A DNA stretch of 64,000 nt, from the NCBI GenBank assembly GCA_016212515.1, contig JACRFZ010000024.1, positions 1 through 64,000 on the forward strand, given 5' to 3'. The stretch comes from Candidatus Melainabacteria bacterium. GTDB taxonomy: Bacteria; Cyanobacteriota; Vampirovibrionia; Obscuribacterales; Obscuribacteraceae. The position numbers were made by a program, and so were the translations under genes. The notes below the pieces were generated by a model. That model was not told where the DNA came from, made no database searches, and saw only the letters and a list, made by a program, of their open reading frames with translations. Below, one piece after another: positions 7,550-16,784 of this stretch. Numbering within the stretch: the stretch's first letter is position 1; each line of letters starts with the position of its first letter.

Positions 7550-10500
7550 ATGACCACGGATAAAGGATCAGTGCACAACGACAAGCCGGTAGCAGCTAAT
7601 ACTGCTAAGGCTGACTCGACAGATTTAATTCTGTCGGTCCTGATGCCTCATCCCAAAGCCGCTGATGCCAAGGTCGAGCCCAAGCCGGCCGAAGCTAAAG
7701 TGGAACCGAAGCCGGCACCTGCCGGCAAAGTCGAGGGTGAGAGCACTGCCACCCATAAGCCAGTTGAAACCAAGACCGCTTCCACTACATTGATGGCCAG
7801 TTCCTTGCTCCTGGGCGGCAATCGCGATGTGGTCTTGCCGAAGAAGGCTGATGAGCCGGCTCCCGCCGCCACTCTCGGTTCCATGAGTACCAGTTTTAAG
7901 ACCGGCTTTGTGAGCAATCTGGCTCATCAGGCGGATGGTCTGCAAACCATGGTCTCGGGCAAGATGACCGAGCAGGAACGCTATGAGCAGGCCAAATTCG
8001 GTATTGCTCCCGAGCGCAAAAACGCCCTTTCCAATCTATTTCATACCGGTCAGAACCTGGTCGTCAACGCTGATAAGATTCCCGGTGCTCTCGCCTCCCA
8101 GGTGAAGGATACGGCCTCGGCCCTTACATCCGGCGACGGCAACAAGATAGCGTCCACCTTGGGAAGCGCTACTGCCTTCGGTTTGACTACCTTCGCCCCT
8201 GTCGGAGGTCTGTCCAAGGCCGGCACCGCCGGTCGTGAAGCTGCCACCCTGGCTAACGGCATGCGCGAAGTCGGAACTGCCAGGGCGGTAGTTGGTCAGT
8301 ATGCATCGGCAAATGCCCTCACCAAGTTAGACGATGTTTCCGCCCTCACCCGCCTGCCACGCATTCCCAGTTCCACGGCTATGCGAGAGGCTGCCACGGC
8401 ATCCACGAACTTGGGCAAGTCTGTTCTCGGAGTTGTACCTGAGGCAAAACTGGCGACGGCCTTCAGACCGGCGGGACTTGGTGATGATCTGGCTAATGCT
8501 GCTGCTAAGACAACGCATGTGGTGCCGGAGACGGCGCTGGTAAAACCAATCAAGCCTGCCAACCTGGTGGCGGACCCGGTGGTGGCGGCACCTAAAACGG
8601 TCGTGCCGGAAGCTAACCTGCCTGCGGCCTTGAAACCCGGTAGTGTTGCCGATGAGGCTGCCAACGCCTTGCTTAAAACGGAAGGACTTGGTCTCAGCAA
8701 GCCGCTGCGACAGGCTGATGATGTAGCCGCCGGTACAGCCGGTCGTACGAATAATGCCGGTACCCGTCAGCATGCGGACACCGACGGCCTGACCGCTAAG
8801 ACCACCCAGGACAAAACGCCCGGGTCCGGAACTGAGACCGTTAAGCCGGAGACCGTAGTTAAGTACGAGCCTGTGGTCAAGGCTCCTGATAGCGTTGTCG
8901 GCAAGACCGTCGAACCGGTAGTGGTGAAGCCGCAACTGGCTGATGACCTGAATTCGGTAGGCACCAAGTCTACGGAATTCACAAAAGCCATAGAAGAAGC
9001 CATGCCGAACATGACGACGTCGCAGCGGCAGGTAGCTCAGAAACTGGTCGATGATCTAAAAGTAGTAGAGCAGACCGCCAAGCCTGTGCCGGCCGGTGCT
9101 GCTGATTCAGTGGTTGCTGCACCGGTGGAAGCTTCTACCAGGGTGAAGAGCCTGGTTGATGACCTTTCTAGAAGACCGGAAGTGGTCAAACTTATTCAGG
9201 AAAATCCAGCCCTGGCTCGTCATTTCGATGACTTGAAAGTAGCGGGCGGCAAGCTGGAAGTTCCGGTAACGCCGGCAAATGTAGAAACCGTTGCGCTGAA
9301 GCTGGGCGACGACATAGGTAAGGTTGGTCGCAGCACAGCCGATCTGACCAGAAGCATTGAGTCGGAGCTGCCCAAGTTGAGCGGCGCTCAGCGCCAGGTC
9401 GCTGACGACATCGTCAGAGATTTGAAGTCTCTGGAGGAAGCCACCAGACCTGGTGCGGTAGTTTCCCCTCTGGAAAATTCCAGGCGCATTCAGAAACTCG
9501 TAGATGACCTGGGTAAACCGGAGTACAGTCGCTTCTTTGCTGAGAATCCCAAGTTTGTAGAAGGCTTGACCGAGGTTCGAGTGGCTAGCGGTAATATGAG
9601 CCGCAGCCGCAATGTGCTCGAAACCACGGTGGTGTCAGGCGAGCGTACCGCAAACACCCTGCGCCTCGGTGAAGAGGGCAGTCGCTTCACCGCTAAAGTT
9701 GAGCAGTTGTCCGATGACCTCAGGAGAGTCCCTGGTTCAGACAAGGCAGTTGTTAATCCAGCCTTGAAAGAAGTGCCGAGCCAGTCGTTGCCTTTGGTGG
9801 AGCGCGAACTTAAGGCGATAGGCCGTGATATGCAGTCTATCGGCACAAACACTGACAGAACCATTGCTCAAGTAAGAGCGCGTCTTGAGCTATTGGAGGA
9901 GAGTGGTGCTAAGACTCTTGCTCGTGACCTTCGCACCAATTTAGATGATATAGAAAAGTTGAGTCTTAATGCCCGTACTTCCACCCGATTGGAAACAGCT
10001 ACCCTCACAGTGGAGAGCGAAGGTGCTCTCCTCTCGCAGAAGGCAACCGCGCTCTCGCGCGAACTTAAGCCTGCTGCCGACCTGGCTCCGTCTACATCTG
10101 CCAAGATACCTGTTGAGGCACAGGTAAGTAAGCATTTGGACAGCCTGGCCGAGCAGGCTCGTATTGTCGGCACTTCTTCCGATCCGGTGAAGGCCGTCAG
10201 CAACATGCGCAATTCCATCAACAAGATTGAGGAACTTGGTGGTGTACGCGTGCTCAAGCCTGAGCAAGTGAAGGCGTATGAGGAAATCACGGCAGCCGTC
10301 ACCAAAATTGACCGCGCCGCAGTGGAAATCAGGGGGGTCGAAGCGCTGAGAGGCGGTGCCTCGAACTCCATTGAGAAACTGCCCGGTTTAGTTGATGACC
10401 TGCGCAATAGCGTTCGCCCCTCCGTGAAGGAAGAGCTGGCTCAGAACTTCAGACGCATTGAAGAAGCGCAGGCTGAGCTGCGTGTCGCCAGAACTCTGGA

Positions 10501-12598
10501 AGAGCAGAGTGTTGCCAATTCCAGACTGGCCCGGGAACTTGATGATCCGAAGCTGAAGACCCTTGTCGAGGGTTCCAGTGATGCCAGAATTGCGCACAGC
10601 CGCCTGGTTGAGCAGGTTGGCAAGATCGATGACGCAGTGCTTCTTTCCAGTCGGGAAAGATTGCTTACTCGGGTGGAAGCCCAGAGCGACAATCTGATAC
10701 AGAGCGTCCGCAATCTTGAACCCGCACCGCCTGTAGTGTCGGGGCCTGTCAGCAAGCCTTCGCCTTTGAAACTGGCAACTGATGATTATGTGCAGGCCGT
10801 CAATGATATCAGGCGTGGTGCCGATGCTACTGCTCTCAGGCATGCCGATCAGGCTTTCGCTAATTTAGAATTCAGTGCTGCTCGCCAGTCGATTGCACCT
10901 GAGGTCTTCGCCGCCATCAAGCAGGAGCATAAGGCGCTGACCACGGTATCGCGTGAGCTGTCGGAAGTCTCCACCACCTTGATCACTCGCAATGTCGAGA
11001 AGTTGGAGCAAGGGTTCAGCCGCATGGAGCAAGCGACATCGACGCTTGTTCAGCGCGGTTTGATCAAAGAAAACTACAATGTCATACAAGACCTTCGCTA
11101 TCTGGAAGGTCCAAAAGGAGCAGGAGCCCCACGACTTGAGGACGCCCAGAATAGGCTGATAAGAGCTGCTAACGATATAGAGGTGGCTACATACAGATCT
11201 AATCTGGTCAAGTTGGCCAGTCACGGCGATCAAGTTGCACTCGACAAACTATTGGTCTCCGGTCTGGTGCCGGAGGGCAGAAAAGTCATTTCTCTGGTGC
11301 CGGAATCCATGAGCCAGAGCCTTTCTACCAGGGCCTTCCTGTTAGGCTTTGGTCCCGAAGGCAATATGATCCGCAATCTCTCTGCTGCTGATCCATTCTT
11401 CTTGAACAATCGTGGTTTGCTTCTCAATTCAACTACGGTCGGTACGCTCAAATATGGTTTGCTTGGCGCTTTTGGCTACATGGAAGCGAAGGAGCTATCT
11501 TCTCGCATCGATCAAGCGCTCTTGCTTGAGCAATTCGAAAAGATGAAGAAGGAGAGAGAGGAAGCCCAGTCTCAAGAACGAGACGGCGCGGATGGAAGAT
11601 CTCAGACACCATTTGATCCGACTGACAATAAGGCTGCTGCTTCGCAGGCTCAGGTGGGAGAAGCTTCTCAGGTTCTGCCCCGTAGAGCTGTGCAGTTCAA
11701 CTTGAATACGGGTGTTGAGCAGACTTCGAATCAATTTTATGCCCAGGCTGGTGCCGCCAATCATGGTATCAACCCGGTTAATGCCCAGTCTGTCATGCGC
11801 AATGCATATGCCGCTGTAGTACAAAATCGCACCTTGCCCAGTCAGAACGGTTTGACCACAGGGGCGCCGCTCAAGACCAGCGGCAATCGTGAGCGCTCTA
11901 TTCTCAATGTGCGTTTTGATGATCCCGATCGAGAACAGAAGATCTTCAATATGGCCACTTATGGTACCGAATTTGGGCCTTACAGGCAGGGTGCGCAACC
12001 CAGTGCCGTTGATGTTGTGCCGATTGCTCGCGCGGTGAGCTTTCCTGTCACATTTACATATAATGGTGACGGTCGTATGGATTCGCGACTGGATAAACCA
12101 GCCAGCAGTCAATTCGTCATACCGTCGATTTTGAACGCCACCGATGCTCGGCTCCTGAACTTGAGCTTCAGCGGCAGAAGGGATCCTTATTCCAGCAACA
12201 GCACAGCGCTTGGTTCCGGTCAGGGCATCGTCAATGCCTCCGGTACTTCTAAGGTTGTGAATGACGGGCACCTCTACAATTCGCTCATTGCTTCGGAAGC
12301 TGAGGGCGGCAGTGGTCACGATGCTAGAAAACTGGCCGGTATGGAAGAGGCTGAGGATGATGTGGACAAAGCTGGAAGCGGTGTCGTGGCATCAGCCAAT
12401 AACGGCAACCAGGATGATGACGACGAAGACGGACAGCAGAACGTGGCGCCGGCGCAAGTGTCTTCTGGTGGCAATGTGCCTCCGCTTCCCGCTTCTGTCT
12501 TGACGGGAAAGCCGGTAGTGGCTGATGCCGGCAAAGCCAGGGAATCTGAAAAGGAAAAGGTTCCAGGACCTCCCCGCAAGAAGACGATTACTGCCTAG
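7550..12598 (+). CDS. Giant protein of unknown function (1682 residues) with internal repeats
   Basis: The frame starts at an ATG behind an A-rich leader and stays open for 5 kb. No signal peptide is visible. Residues 1-90 are low-complexity (repeats of the type AKVEPKPAEA). Residues about 200-245 are Gly/Ala-rich and weakly hydrophobic (FGLTTFAPVGGLSKAGTAGREA), as in pre-toxin linkers. From about 463 a unit of about 120 residues repeats: one copy begins LADDLNSVGTKSTEF, the next (583) LKLGDDIGKVGRSTADL, and a third partial copy TLRLGEEGSRFTAKVEQL. Residues about 700-1240 are long helices. A hydrophobic segment lies near 1303-1315 (YGLLGAFGYMEA). The C-terminus is Asp/Glu-rich then basic. Function unknown; a structural, adhesin-like or polymorphic-toxin-like role is possible. 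Confidence 0.8.
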   Translation: MTTDKGSVHNDKPVAANTAKADSTDLILSVLMPHPKAADAKVEPKPAEAKVEPKPAPAGKVEGESTATHKPVETKTASTTLMASSLLLGGNRDVVLPKKADEPAPAATLGSMSTSFKTGFVSNLAHQADGLQTMVSGKMTEQERYEQAKFGIAPERKNALSNLFHTGQNLVVNADKIPGALASQVKDTASALTSGDGNKIASTLGSATAFGLTTFAPVGGLSKAGTAGREAATLANGMREVGTARAVVGQYASANALTKLDDVSALTRLPRIPSSTAMREAATASTNLGKSVLGVVPEAKLATAFRPAGLGDDLANAAAKTTHVVPETALVKPIKPANLVADPVVAAPKTVVPEANLPAALKPGSVADEAANALLKTEGLGLSKPLRQADDVAAGTAGRTNNAGTRQHADTDGLTAKTTQDKTPGSGTETVKPETVVKYEPVVKAPDSVVGKTVEPVVVKPQLADDLNSVGTKSTEFTKAIEEAMPNMTTSQRQVAQKLVDDLKVVEQTAKPVPAGAADSVVAAPVEASTRVKSLVDDLSRRPEVVKLIQENPALARHFDDLKVAGGKLEVPVTPANVETVALKLGDDIGKVGRSTADLTRSIESELPKLSGAQRQVADDIVRDLKSLEEATRPGAVVSPLENSRRIQKLVDDLGKPEYSRFFAENPKFVEGLTEVRVASGNMSRSRNVLETTVVSGERTANTLRLGEEGSRFTAKVEQLSDDLRRVPGSDKAVVNPALKEVPSQSLPLVERELKAIGRDMQSIGTNTDRTIAQVRARLELLEESGAKTLARDLRTNLDDIEKLSLNARTSTRLETATLTVESEGALLSQKATALSRELKPAADLAPSTSAKIPVEAQVSKHLDSLAEQARIVGTSSDPVKAVSNMRNSINKIEELGGVRVLKPEQVKAYEEITAAVTKIDRAAVEIRGVEALRGGASNSIEKLPGLVDDLRNSVRPSVKEELAQNFRRIEEAQAELRVARTLEEQSVANSRLARELDDPKLKTLVEGSSDARIAHSRLVEQVGKIDDAVLLSSRERLLTRVEAQSDNLIQSVRNLEPAPPVVSGPVSKPSPLKLATDDYVQAVNDIRRGADATALRHADQAFANLEFSAARQSIAPEVFAAIKQEHKALTTVSRELSEVSTTLITRNVEKLEQGFSRMEQATSTLVQRGLIKENYNVIQDLRYLEGPKGAGAPRLEDAQNRLIRAANDIEVATYRSNLVKLASHGDQVALDKLLVSGLVPEGRKVISLVPESMSQSLSTRAFLLGFGPEGNMIRNLSAADPFFLNNRGLLLNSTTVGTLKYGLLGAFGYMEAKELSSRIDQALLLEQFEKMKKEREEAQSQERDGADGRSQTPFDPTDNKAAASQAQVGEASQVLPRRAVQFNLNTGVEQTSNQFYAQAGAANHGINPVNAQSVMRNAYAAVVQNRTLPSQNGLTTGAPLKTSGNRERSILNVRFDDPDREQKIFNMATYGTEFGPYRQGAQPSAVDVVPIARAVSFPVTFTYNGDGRMDSRLDKPASSQFVIPSILNATDARLLNLSFSGRRDPYSSNSTALGSGQGIVNASGTSKVVNDGHLYNSLIASEAEGGSGHDARKLAGMEEAEDDVDKAGSGVVASANNGNQDDDDEDGQQNVAPAQVSSGGNVPPLPASVLTGKPVVADAGKARESEKEKVPGPPRKKTITA

Positions 12599-12608
12599 TG
12601 CAGCGGTC

Positions 12609-13889
12609 TCAGTCTTTGACTTGACCCATCACCAGCACGGTGTTGTGTCCACCGAAGCCCAGGGCTTCCACCAGGGCGTTGCGGACGTTCAACTGCCGAC
12701 TGACATTGGGAACGTAATCTAGATCGCATTCCGGATCTGGATTGTCGTAGTTGATGGTGGGATGCACTTTGGAATCTTTTATGGAGAGCGCTGTTACTGC
12801 CGCTCCCATCGCACCGGCTCCGCCTAAAAGGTGACCGATCATGGACTTGGTGGATGAGATGGCCAGTTTGTGCGCGTAATCACCGAAAACAGTCTTTATG
12901 GCTTTCGTTTCGCAAGCGTCATTGAGCGGAGTGGAGGTGCCGTGGGCATTGATGTAGTCGATCTCGGTGGGGTCGAGACCGGCATCTTTCAGTGCTTCCG
13001 CGATGGCTCTGGCTGCTCCTTCGCCTGATTGATTGGGCGCCACTATGTGGTGGGCATCGCAGCTGGCGGCACCACCTTTCACTTCGGCGTAGATCTTGGC
13101 GTTGCGTGCTCTGGCATGCTCTAGTGATTCAAGAATAAGCACCGCAGCTCCTTCGCCTATCACGAACCCGTCTCGGTCGGCGCTGAAGGGGCGGCTTGCC
13201 TTCTTCGGCTCGTCGTTGCGTTTGGAGAGGGCCATCATGTTGCCGAAGGAGGTGACGCCGATTGCGTTAATGGCGGCTTCTGCACCACCGGCGATGACAA
13301 CGTCGGCGCGATTATCTCTGATATACATAAAGGCATCCAGCAGCGAGTCAAGCCCTGATGCACAGGCTGTGGCGTCACCTTTGGCCCGTCCCTTAGCGCC
13401 AAATTCGATGGCGACCTGACCGGATGGAGCATTTGGCATTAGTTTGATTACGGAGCGCACACCTACCTTGCGAGGACCGCCGTCGAGGAGTTTCTGGTAG
13501 TCTTGAATAGTTGTGGTGAGTCCCCCTACACCGGTGCCGATAAAGGTTGCCACGCGCTCTGCGTTGCCCTCGTCAATTTTCAGTGCGGCGTCGTCAACGG
13601 CCAGTTTGGCTGCGGCCATGGCAAACAAGGTTACTCGGTCCATTTCCTTCAGAAAGGCACCGGCTTTACGCTTGTCGGGGTAGAAATCATGGATATTGAA
13701 GTTCTTCACTTCAGCGGCGATTTTTGTTTCGATGCCGTGCTCAGCCGGATCAAACAATGTCAGTGTGTCTACGCCGGAAGTGCCAGATAAGAGCGCTTCC
13801 CAACATTCTTTTGCGCTTTGCCCAACCGGTGAAATCATGCCTATACCGGTTACAACTACTCTACGTTCTTTCTTATCGATGGCGTTCAT
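12609..13889 (-). CDS. fabF: 3-oxoacyl-[acyl-carrier-protein] synthase II
   Basis: 426 residues, a condensing enzyme that elongates acyl-ACP with malonyl-ACP in fatty acid synthesis. RRVVVTGIGMISPVG opens the thiolase fold. The Cys-His-His triad is visible as TACASG (C176), NAHGTSTPLND (H316) and STKSMIGHLLGG (H353), and the C-terminus has ALGFGGHN. The usual partner acpP is not next to it, and the gene appears monocistronic with its promoter in the AT-rich stretch 13890-14147. It ends ten bases from the convergent giant gene. Confidence 0.95.
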   Translation of the reverse strand: MNAIDKKERRVVVTGIGMISPVGQSAKECWEALLSGTSGVDTLTLFDPAEHGIETKIAAEVKNFNIHDFYPDKRKAGAFLKEMDRVTLFAMAAAKLAVDDAALKIDEGNAERVATFIGTGVGGLTTTIQDYQKLLDGGPRKVGVRSVIKLMPNAPSGQVAIEFGAKGRAKGDATACASGLDSLLDAFMYIRDNRADVVIAGGAEAAINAIGVTSFGNMMALSKRNDEPKKASRPFSADRDGFVIGEGAAVLILESLEHARARNAKIYAEVKGGAASCDAHHIVAPNQSGEGAARAIAEALKDAGLDPTEIDYINAHGTSTPLNDACETKAIKTVFGDYAHKLAISSTKSMIGHLLGGAGAMGAAVTALSIKDSKVHPTINYDNPDPECDLDYVPNVSRQLNVRNALVEALGFGGHNTVLVMGQVKD

Positions 13890-14147
13890 ATCGACTTCTC
13901 ACTGTCCATTAATTGACTCGACGAACCGGCGAAGATTGCAGGCAATCACTTCCAGCCGGGCCCATACCGCTTAATATTATGCGATTTGCCCTAATTGCAT
14001 TGATTCTAGAGCTTGAGTGTCTCTAAATATTTTAGATCCATCAAATCAGAAGAAAAATATATTAATTTGATGCCGCTTGGAAACGTTGGTTGGCGTTAAA
14101 TGCCGGCTCTGCAGCTATTCTTGCACGGCGATGCCTGTCTCAGACTG
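13890..14147. promoter_or_regulatory. AT-rich upstream region of fabF
   Basis: 258 bases between the end of the metallopeptidase gene and the fabF start, both on the minus strand. It must carry the fabF promoter. The stretch 14020-14075 is strongly AT-rich compared with its surroundings. No defined operator was recognised. Confidence 0.35.
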
Positions 14148-15032
14148 TTAATCCCCACCACTCATGGTGCCGTAAAGATAATCATCATCAAAATAGTCGT
14201 CGGAGCTTTCGAAGCAACCCCCCTGACCGCCCTCAGACGCTATTTCATAACTGTCCATTTCGTCCTGCGGATCTTTTTTCATAAAGTTTTCCCATTCCGC
14301 CAGGGCTCTTTCATGGGGATCAAGAATGAGATTTGATTCTAAATCGTCATCATCTTCATTTCTGAGAGCGAGATATTCGTTAAAGCCCTCATCTATATGT
14401 CTACCGTCGGCACTGCTGGTAAAGAGCCGCAGCTGGTCTCTATGCAGCCCGAAATTGCGATCGCCGCTTTCGATAAATCCGTGATCCGGGGTCCATATCA
14501 GGTCTTTGGCGGCGCCCAGATTTAAATCTCTAATGGCATTTTCCAGCGTCTGCTCTGCGTTTTGCTTTTCCAGGCGCTCATGCTTTTGCACATTCTTCTT
14601 GAAGGCGCGGTCCAGGGCCAGCCCGATATCTTTATATTGGGGCTCATGGAATTCCACCAGGTTCCAGAAATGCTTATTGTGAGAGGCTTCCAACACATGG
14701 GCCAGCTCGTGCAGAACCAGGTAGCGTCGGCCGCGCTCCGGCACATTTTCAATGGCATAGCGCGAGAAAGTGATGATGCGACTCTTGAGGTTGATCTGGG
14801 CCAGTCTGGAATATTTGGCATTGCCGATTCTGACGCCGCCGATAGTCACTTTGAAGGTACTTTCGTTAATGCGCCTGACATAGGACTGCATAAACGATCG
14901 ATATAATTCGTTTATCTTGCCTGCGATCTTATCCGCGTCCGCCTTCACTTGCCTTTTCTTTGACGGCGAGCCGGTGTTGCCTCTATCATTGAGGAAGTAC
15001 AGACCTTCAGTTTTTCCAGTTAAGCCGGACAC
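14148..15032 (-). CDS. YgjP/SprT-type zinc metallopeptidase-domain protein
   Basis: 294 residues from a GTG start at 15032, with no good ribosome-binding site. The zinc site is HELAH followed by the third ligand in SHNKHFWNLV, the arrangement of the YgjP-like (DUF45/WLM) and SprT families of gluzincins. The preceding strand region INLKSRIITFSRYAIENVP fits the same fold. The C-terminal half is acidic and includes a disordered Asp/Glu-rich stretch and a Gly/Tyr/Asp-rich end. Known SprT relatives are linked to DNA-protein crosslink repair; YgjP proteins are poorly characterised. The actual substrate is unknown. Confidence 0.75.
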   Translation of the reverse strand: MSGLTGKTEGLYFLNDRGNTGSPSKKRQVKADADKIAGKINELYRSFMQSYVRRINESTFKVTIGGVRIGNAKYSRLAQINLKSRIITFSRYAIENVPERGRRYLVLHELAHVLEASHNKHFWNLVEFHEPQYKDIGLALDRAFKKNVQKHERLEKQNAEQTLENAIRDLNLGAAKDLIWTPDHGFIESGDRNFGLHRDQLRLFTSSADGRHIDEGFNEYLALRNEDDDDLESNLILDPHERALAEWENFMKKDPQDEMDSYEIASEGGQGGCFESSDDYFDDDYLYGTMSGGD

Positions 15033-15054
15033 GCAAATACCATTAGTAGTGGCG
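15033..15054. repeat. Copy 1 of a short dispersed near-palindromic repeat
   Basis: The 22 bases here match the 21 bases at 55919-55939 at 19 positions with one gap; the core is TACCA-Y-TAGT-R-GTGG. It lies immediately upstream of the metallopeptidase start. Both copies were aligned by eye. It could be a protein-binding site or the remnant of a small repeat family. Confidence 0.4.
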
Positions 15055-15126
15055 CCACCAATAGCTTAAGGGGTTTACTATCTTAAGGCAACAGGCAAGA
15101 GCGCATATTTTTCCGGGAGAGAATCA

Positions 15127-15711
15127 TTGGATACCTCAAATAATAATCGATTGACGTTCATCACCGGTGGTGCGCGTTCGGGGAAATCCAGGTTGGCTGA
15201 AAAGCTTGCCTCAGAAAGCGGTATGGCAGTTACTTACCTGGCTACGATGGGAGTCGATGAGAACGATGAGGAATTATTGCTGAGAGTTGGTGCTCATAGG
15301 CGCAGGCGCCCGGACGTCTGGCGAACCGTGGAAGAACCATTGATGGTGGCCCAGGCCATCGAGCAATTGCCCGCCGCGACAAATGGCGGCGCCCTCTGTC
15401 TGATCGACTGTCTGTCGCTGTTTGTCTCTAACTTACTTTTGTCTATGCCCTCGGGGCTTTCTTCTCTGGAAGTTCTCAACTGTCTGGAGGAGAATGTTCT
15501 CAAGGACGTGGACAACTTGTTGGCCAAAGCGAAAGGGCGAGAAGACTATCACTTCCTTCTGGTTTCCAATGAAGTCGGTATGGCCGTGGTGCCGGAAATT
15601 CAACTGGCGAGAATTTATCGAGACCTTCTCGGTCTGGCCAATCAGCGCGCGGCCGCCTGGGCCGATGCCGTTTACATTTGCTTTTGCGGCTTGCCTCAGC
15701 GACTTAAGTAA
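15127..15711 (+). CDS. cobU: Adenosylcobinamide kinase / adenosylcobinamide-phosphate guanylyltransferase
   Basis: 194 residues from a TTG start with GGGAGAG six bases upstream. It has the P-loop GGARSGKS (14-21), the guanylylated-histidine region VGAHRRRRP, and LIDCLSLFVSNLLL and VSNEVGMAVVPE, all typical of CobU/CobP. The enzyme phosphorylates adenosylcobinamide and then attaches GMP, in cobamide salvage or assembly of the nucleotide loop. No other cobalamin gene is in the window, so it may serve salvage, or partners lie elsewhere. Confidence 0.92.
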   Translation: MDTSNNNRLTFITGGARSGKSRLAEKLASESGMAVTYLATMGVDENDEELLLRVGAHRRRRPDVWRTVEEPLMVAQAIEQLPAATNGGALCLIDCLSLFVSNLLLSMPSGLSSLEVLNCLEENVLKDVDNLLAKAKGREDYHFLLVSNEVGMAVVPEIQLARIYRDLLGLANQRAAAWADAVYICFCGLPQRLK

Positions 15712-15753
15712 GCAATTTTTCTTGAGGGGCATACTTGCCCTTATAATGGGGGC

Positions 15754-16776
15754 ATGGTCAACTCTACCCCCAAGTCAAGTAATTCTTCCGCCTATATAAA
15801 GCTCCTGCGTCCCCGCCAGTGGACCAAGAATTTCATCGCATTTGCACCGGCATTATTTGCCGGTCAGTTGAACCGCCCGGATGTGCTGCTCAACGTTTCC
15901 TTTTGCGTGCTTGCGCTTTGCTGCGTGTCCGGGTCGGTTTATGTCTTTAATGACATCCTGGATGTAGAGGCTGATAAACACCATCCGACCAAGTGTAAGC
16001 GACCGATTGCGTCCGGGCAGGTTTCTGTTCCTGCCGCGCTCACGGTGGGCTTGCTCTCTTTGTTTACCAGCTTCCTGCTTGCTTATCTGGTGCGACCGGC
16101 GCTTTGCCTGGTCATACTGGCTTATATTCTTTTGCAGGCTGCCTATGTGACCAGACTCAAGCATCGGGTTATTCTTGATGTATTCAGCATTGCCAGCGGC
16201 TTTGTTCTAAGAGCAGTGGCCGGTGCGGCGGCGGCTTCGGCACAGGCTTCCGTCCTTTGTGATATGGCTTGCGCTCTGGGCTTGAAAATATTTGCCTCTG
16301 CCGGTGCCAGCCTCGGTCATGAAATCTATCTTTCACCCTGGTTCTTGATCTGTACGTCTATGGGCGCTCTCTTTCTGGCTCTGGAAAAGCGCCGGCAAGA
16401 GTATCGTACACTTGGTGATGAAGCGGCTCAACATCGCAAGGTCTTAGGCAAATATTCTCTGGCTCTAATTGGGCGGATGGAGAGCGTGATAGTACCTTCT
16501 CTGGTGACTGCTTATTGTCTCTATTGTTTCAATTCCGCTTACGGGCAGTGGATGATGATCACGATTCCGCCTGTTCTCTATGGTATTTTGCGTTACATGG
16601 TGCTTTCCGAGAAAGACACATCTACCGGATCTCCCGAGGAAGTCTTGCTCAAGGATAGACCCATTCAAAACACTGTTCTAATCTGGGTTGTTTGTTGCTT
16701 GCTGGTAGTTTACGGACATCTTTCCGATAACTGTCGCTGGCTCATCCATGCTATTGATTCCTGGCGGCTACGCTGA
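15754..16776 (+). CDS. UbiA-family prenyltransferase (decaprenyl-phosphate phosphoribosyltransferase-like) with an insertion
   Basis: 340 residues, multi-pass membrane protein. LRPRQWTKNFIAFAPALF (18-35) and the Asp-rich site NDILDVEADKHHP (66-78), followed by TKCKRPIASG, match the UbiA branch that transfers phosphoribose from PRPP to a polyprenyl phosphate (Rv3806c-like), rather than ubiquinone enzymes. LEKRRQEY (210-217) is the usual second conserved loop. Between AVAGAAA and LSPWFLIC there is an extra segment of about 28 residues (about 162-189) that I do not expect in this family. The gene follows cobU by 42 bases. Role: probably lipid-linked sugar for envelope polymers, by family inference. 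Confidence 0.8.
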   Translation: MVNSTPKSSNSSAYIKLLRPRQWTKNFIAFAPALFAGQLNRPDVLLNVSFCVLALCCVSGSVYVFNDILDVEADKHHPTKCKRPIASGQVSVPAALTVGLLSLFTSFLLAYLVRPALCLVILAYILLQAAYVTRLKHRVILDVFSIASGFVLRAVAGAAAASAQASVLCDMACALGLKIFASAGASLGHEIYLSPWFLICTSMGALFLALEKRRQEYRTLGDEAAQHRKVLGKYSLALIGRMESVIVPSLVTAYCLYCFNSAYGQWMMITIPPVLYGILRYMVLSEKDTSTGSPEEVLLKDRPIQNTVLIWVVCCLLVVYGHLSDNCRWLIHAIDSWRLR

Positions 16777-16784
16777 CCTGGTCT

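Noticed and set aside
9490..10843. Minus-strand open frames of 100-180 residues inside the giant gene
   Set aside because: They are antisense shadows; the plus-strand frame has coherent amphipathic repeats and is open for 5 kb.
15127..15711. A cobalamin synthesis cluster
   Set aside because: Only cobU is present; the neighbours are a metallopeptidase and a prenyltransferase.
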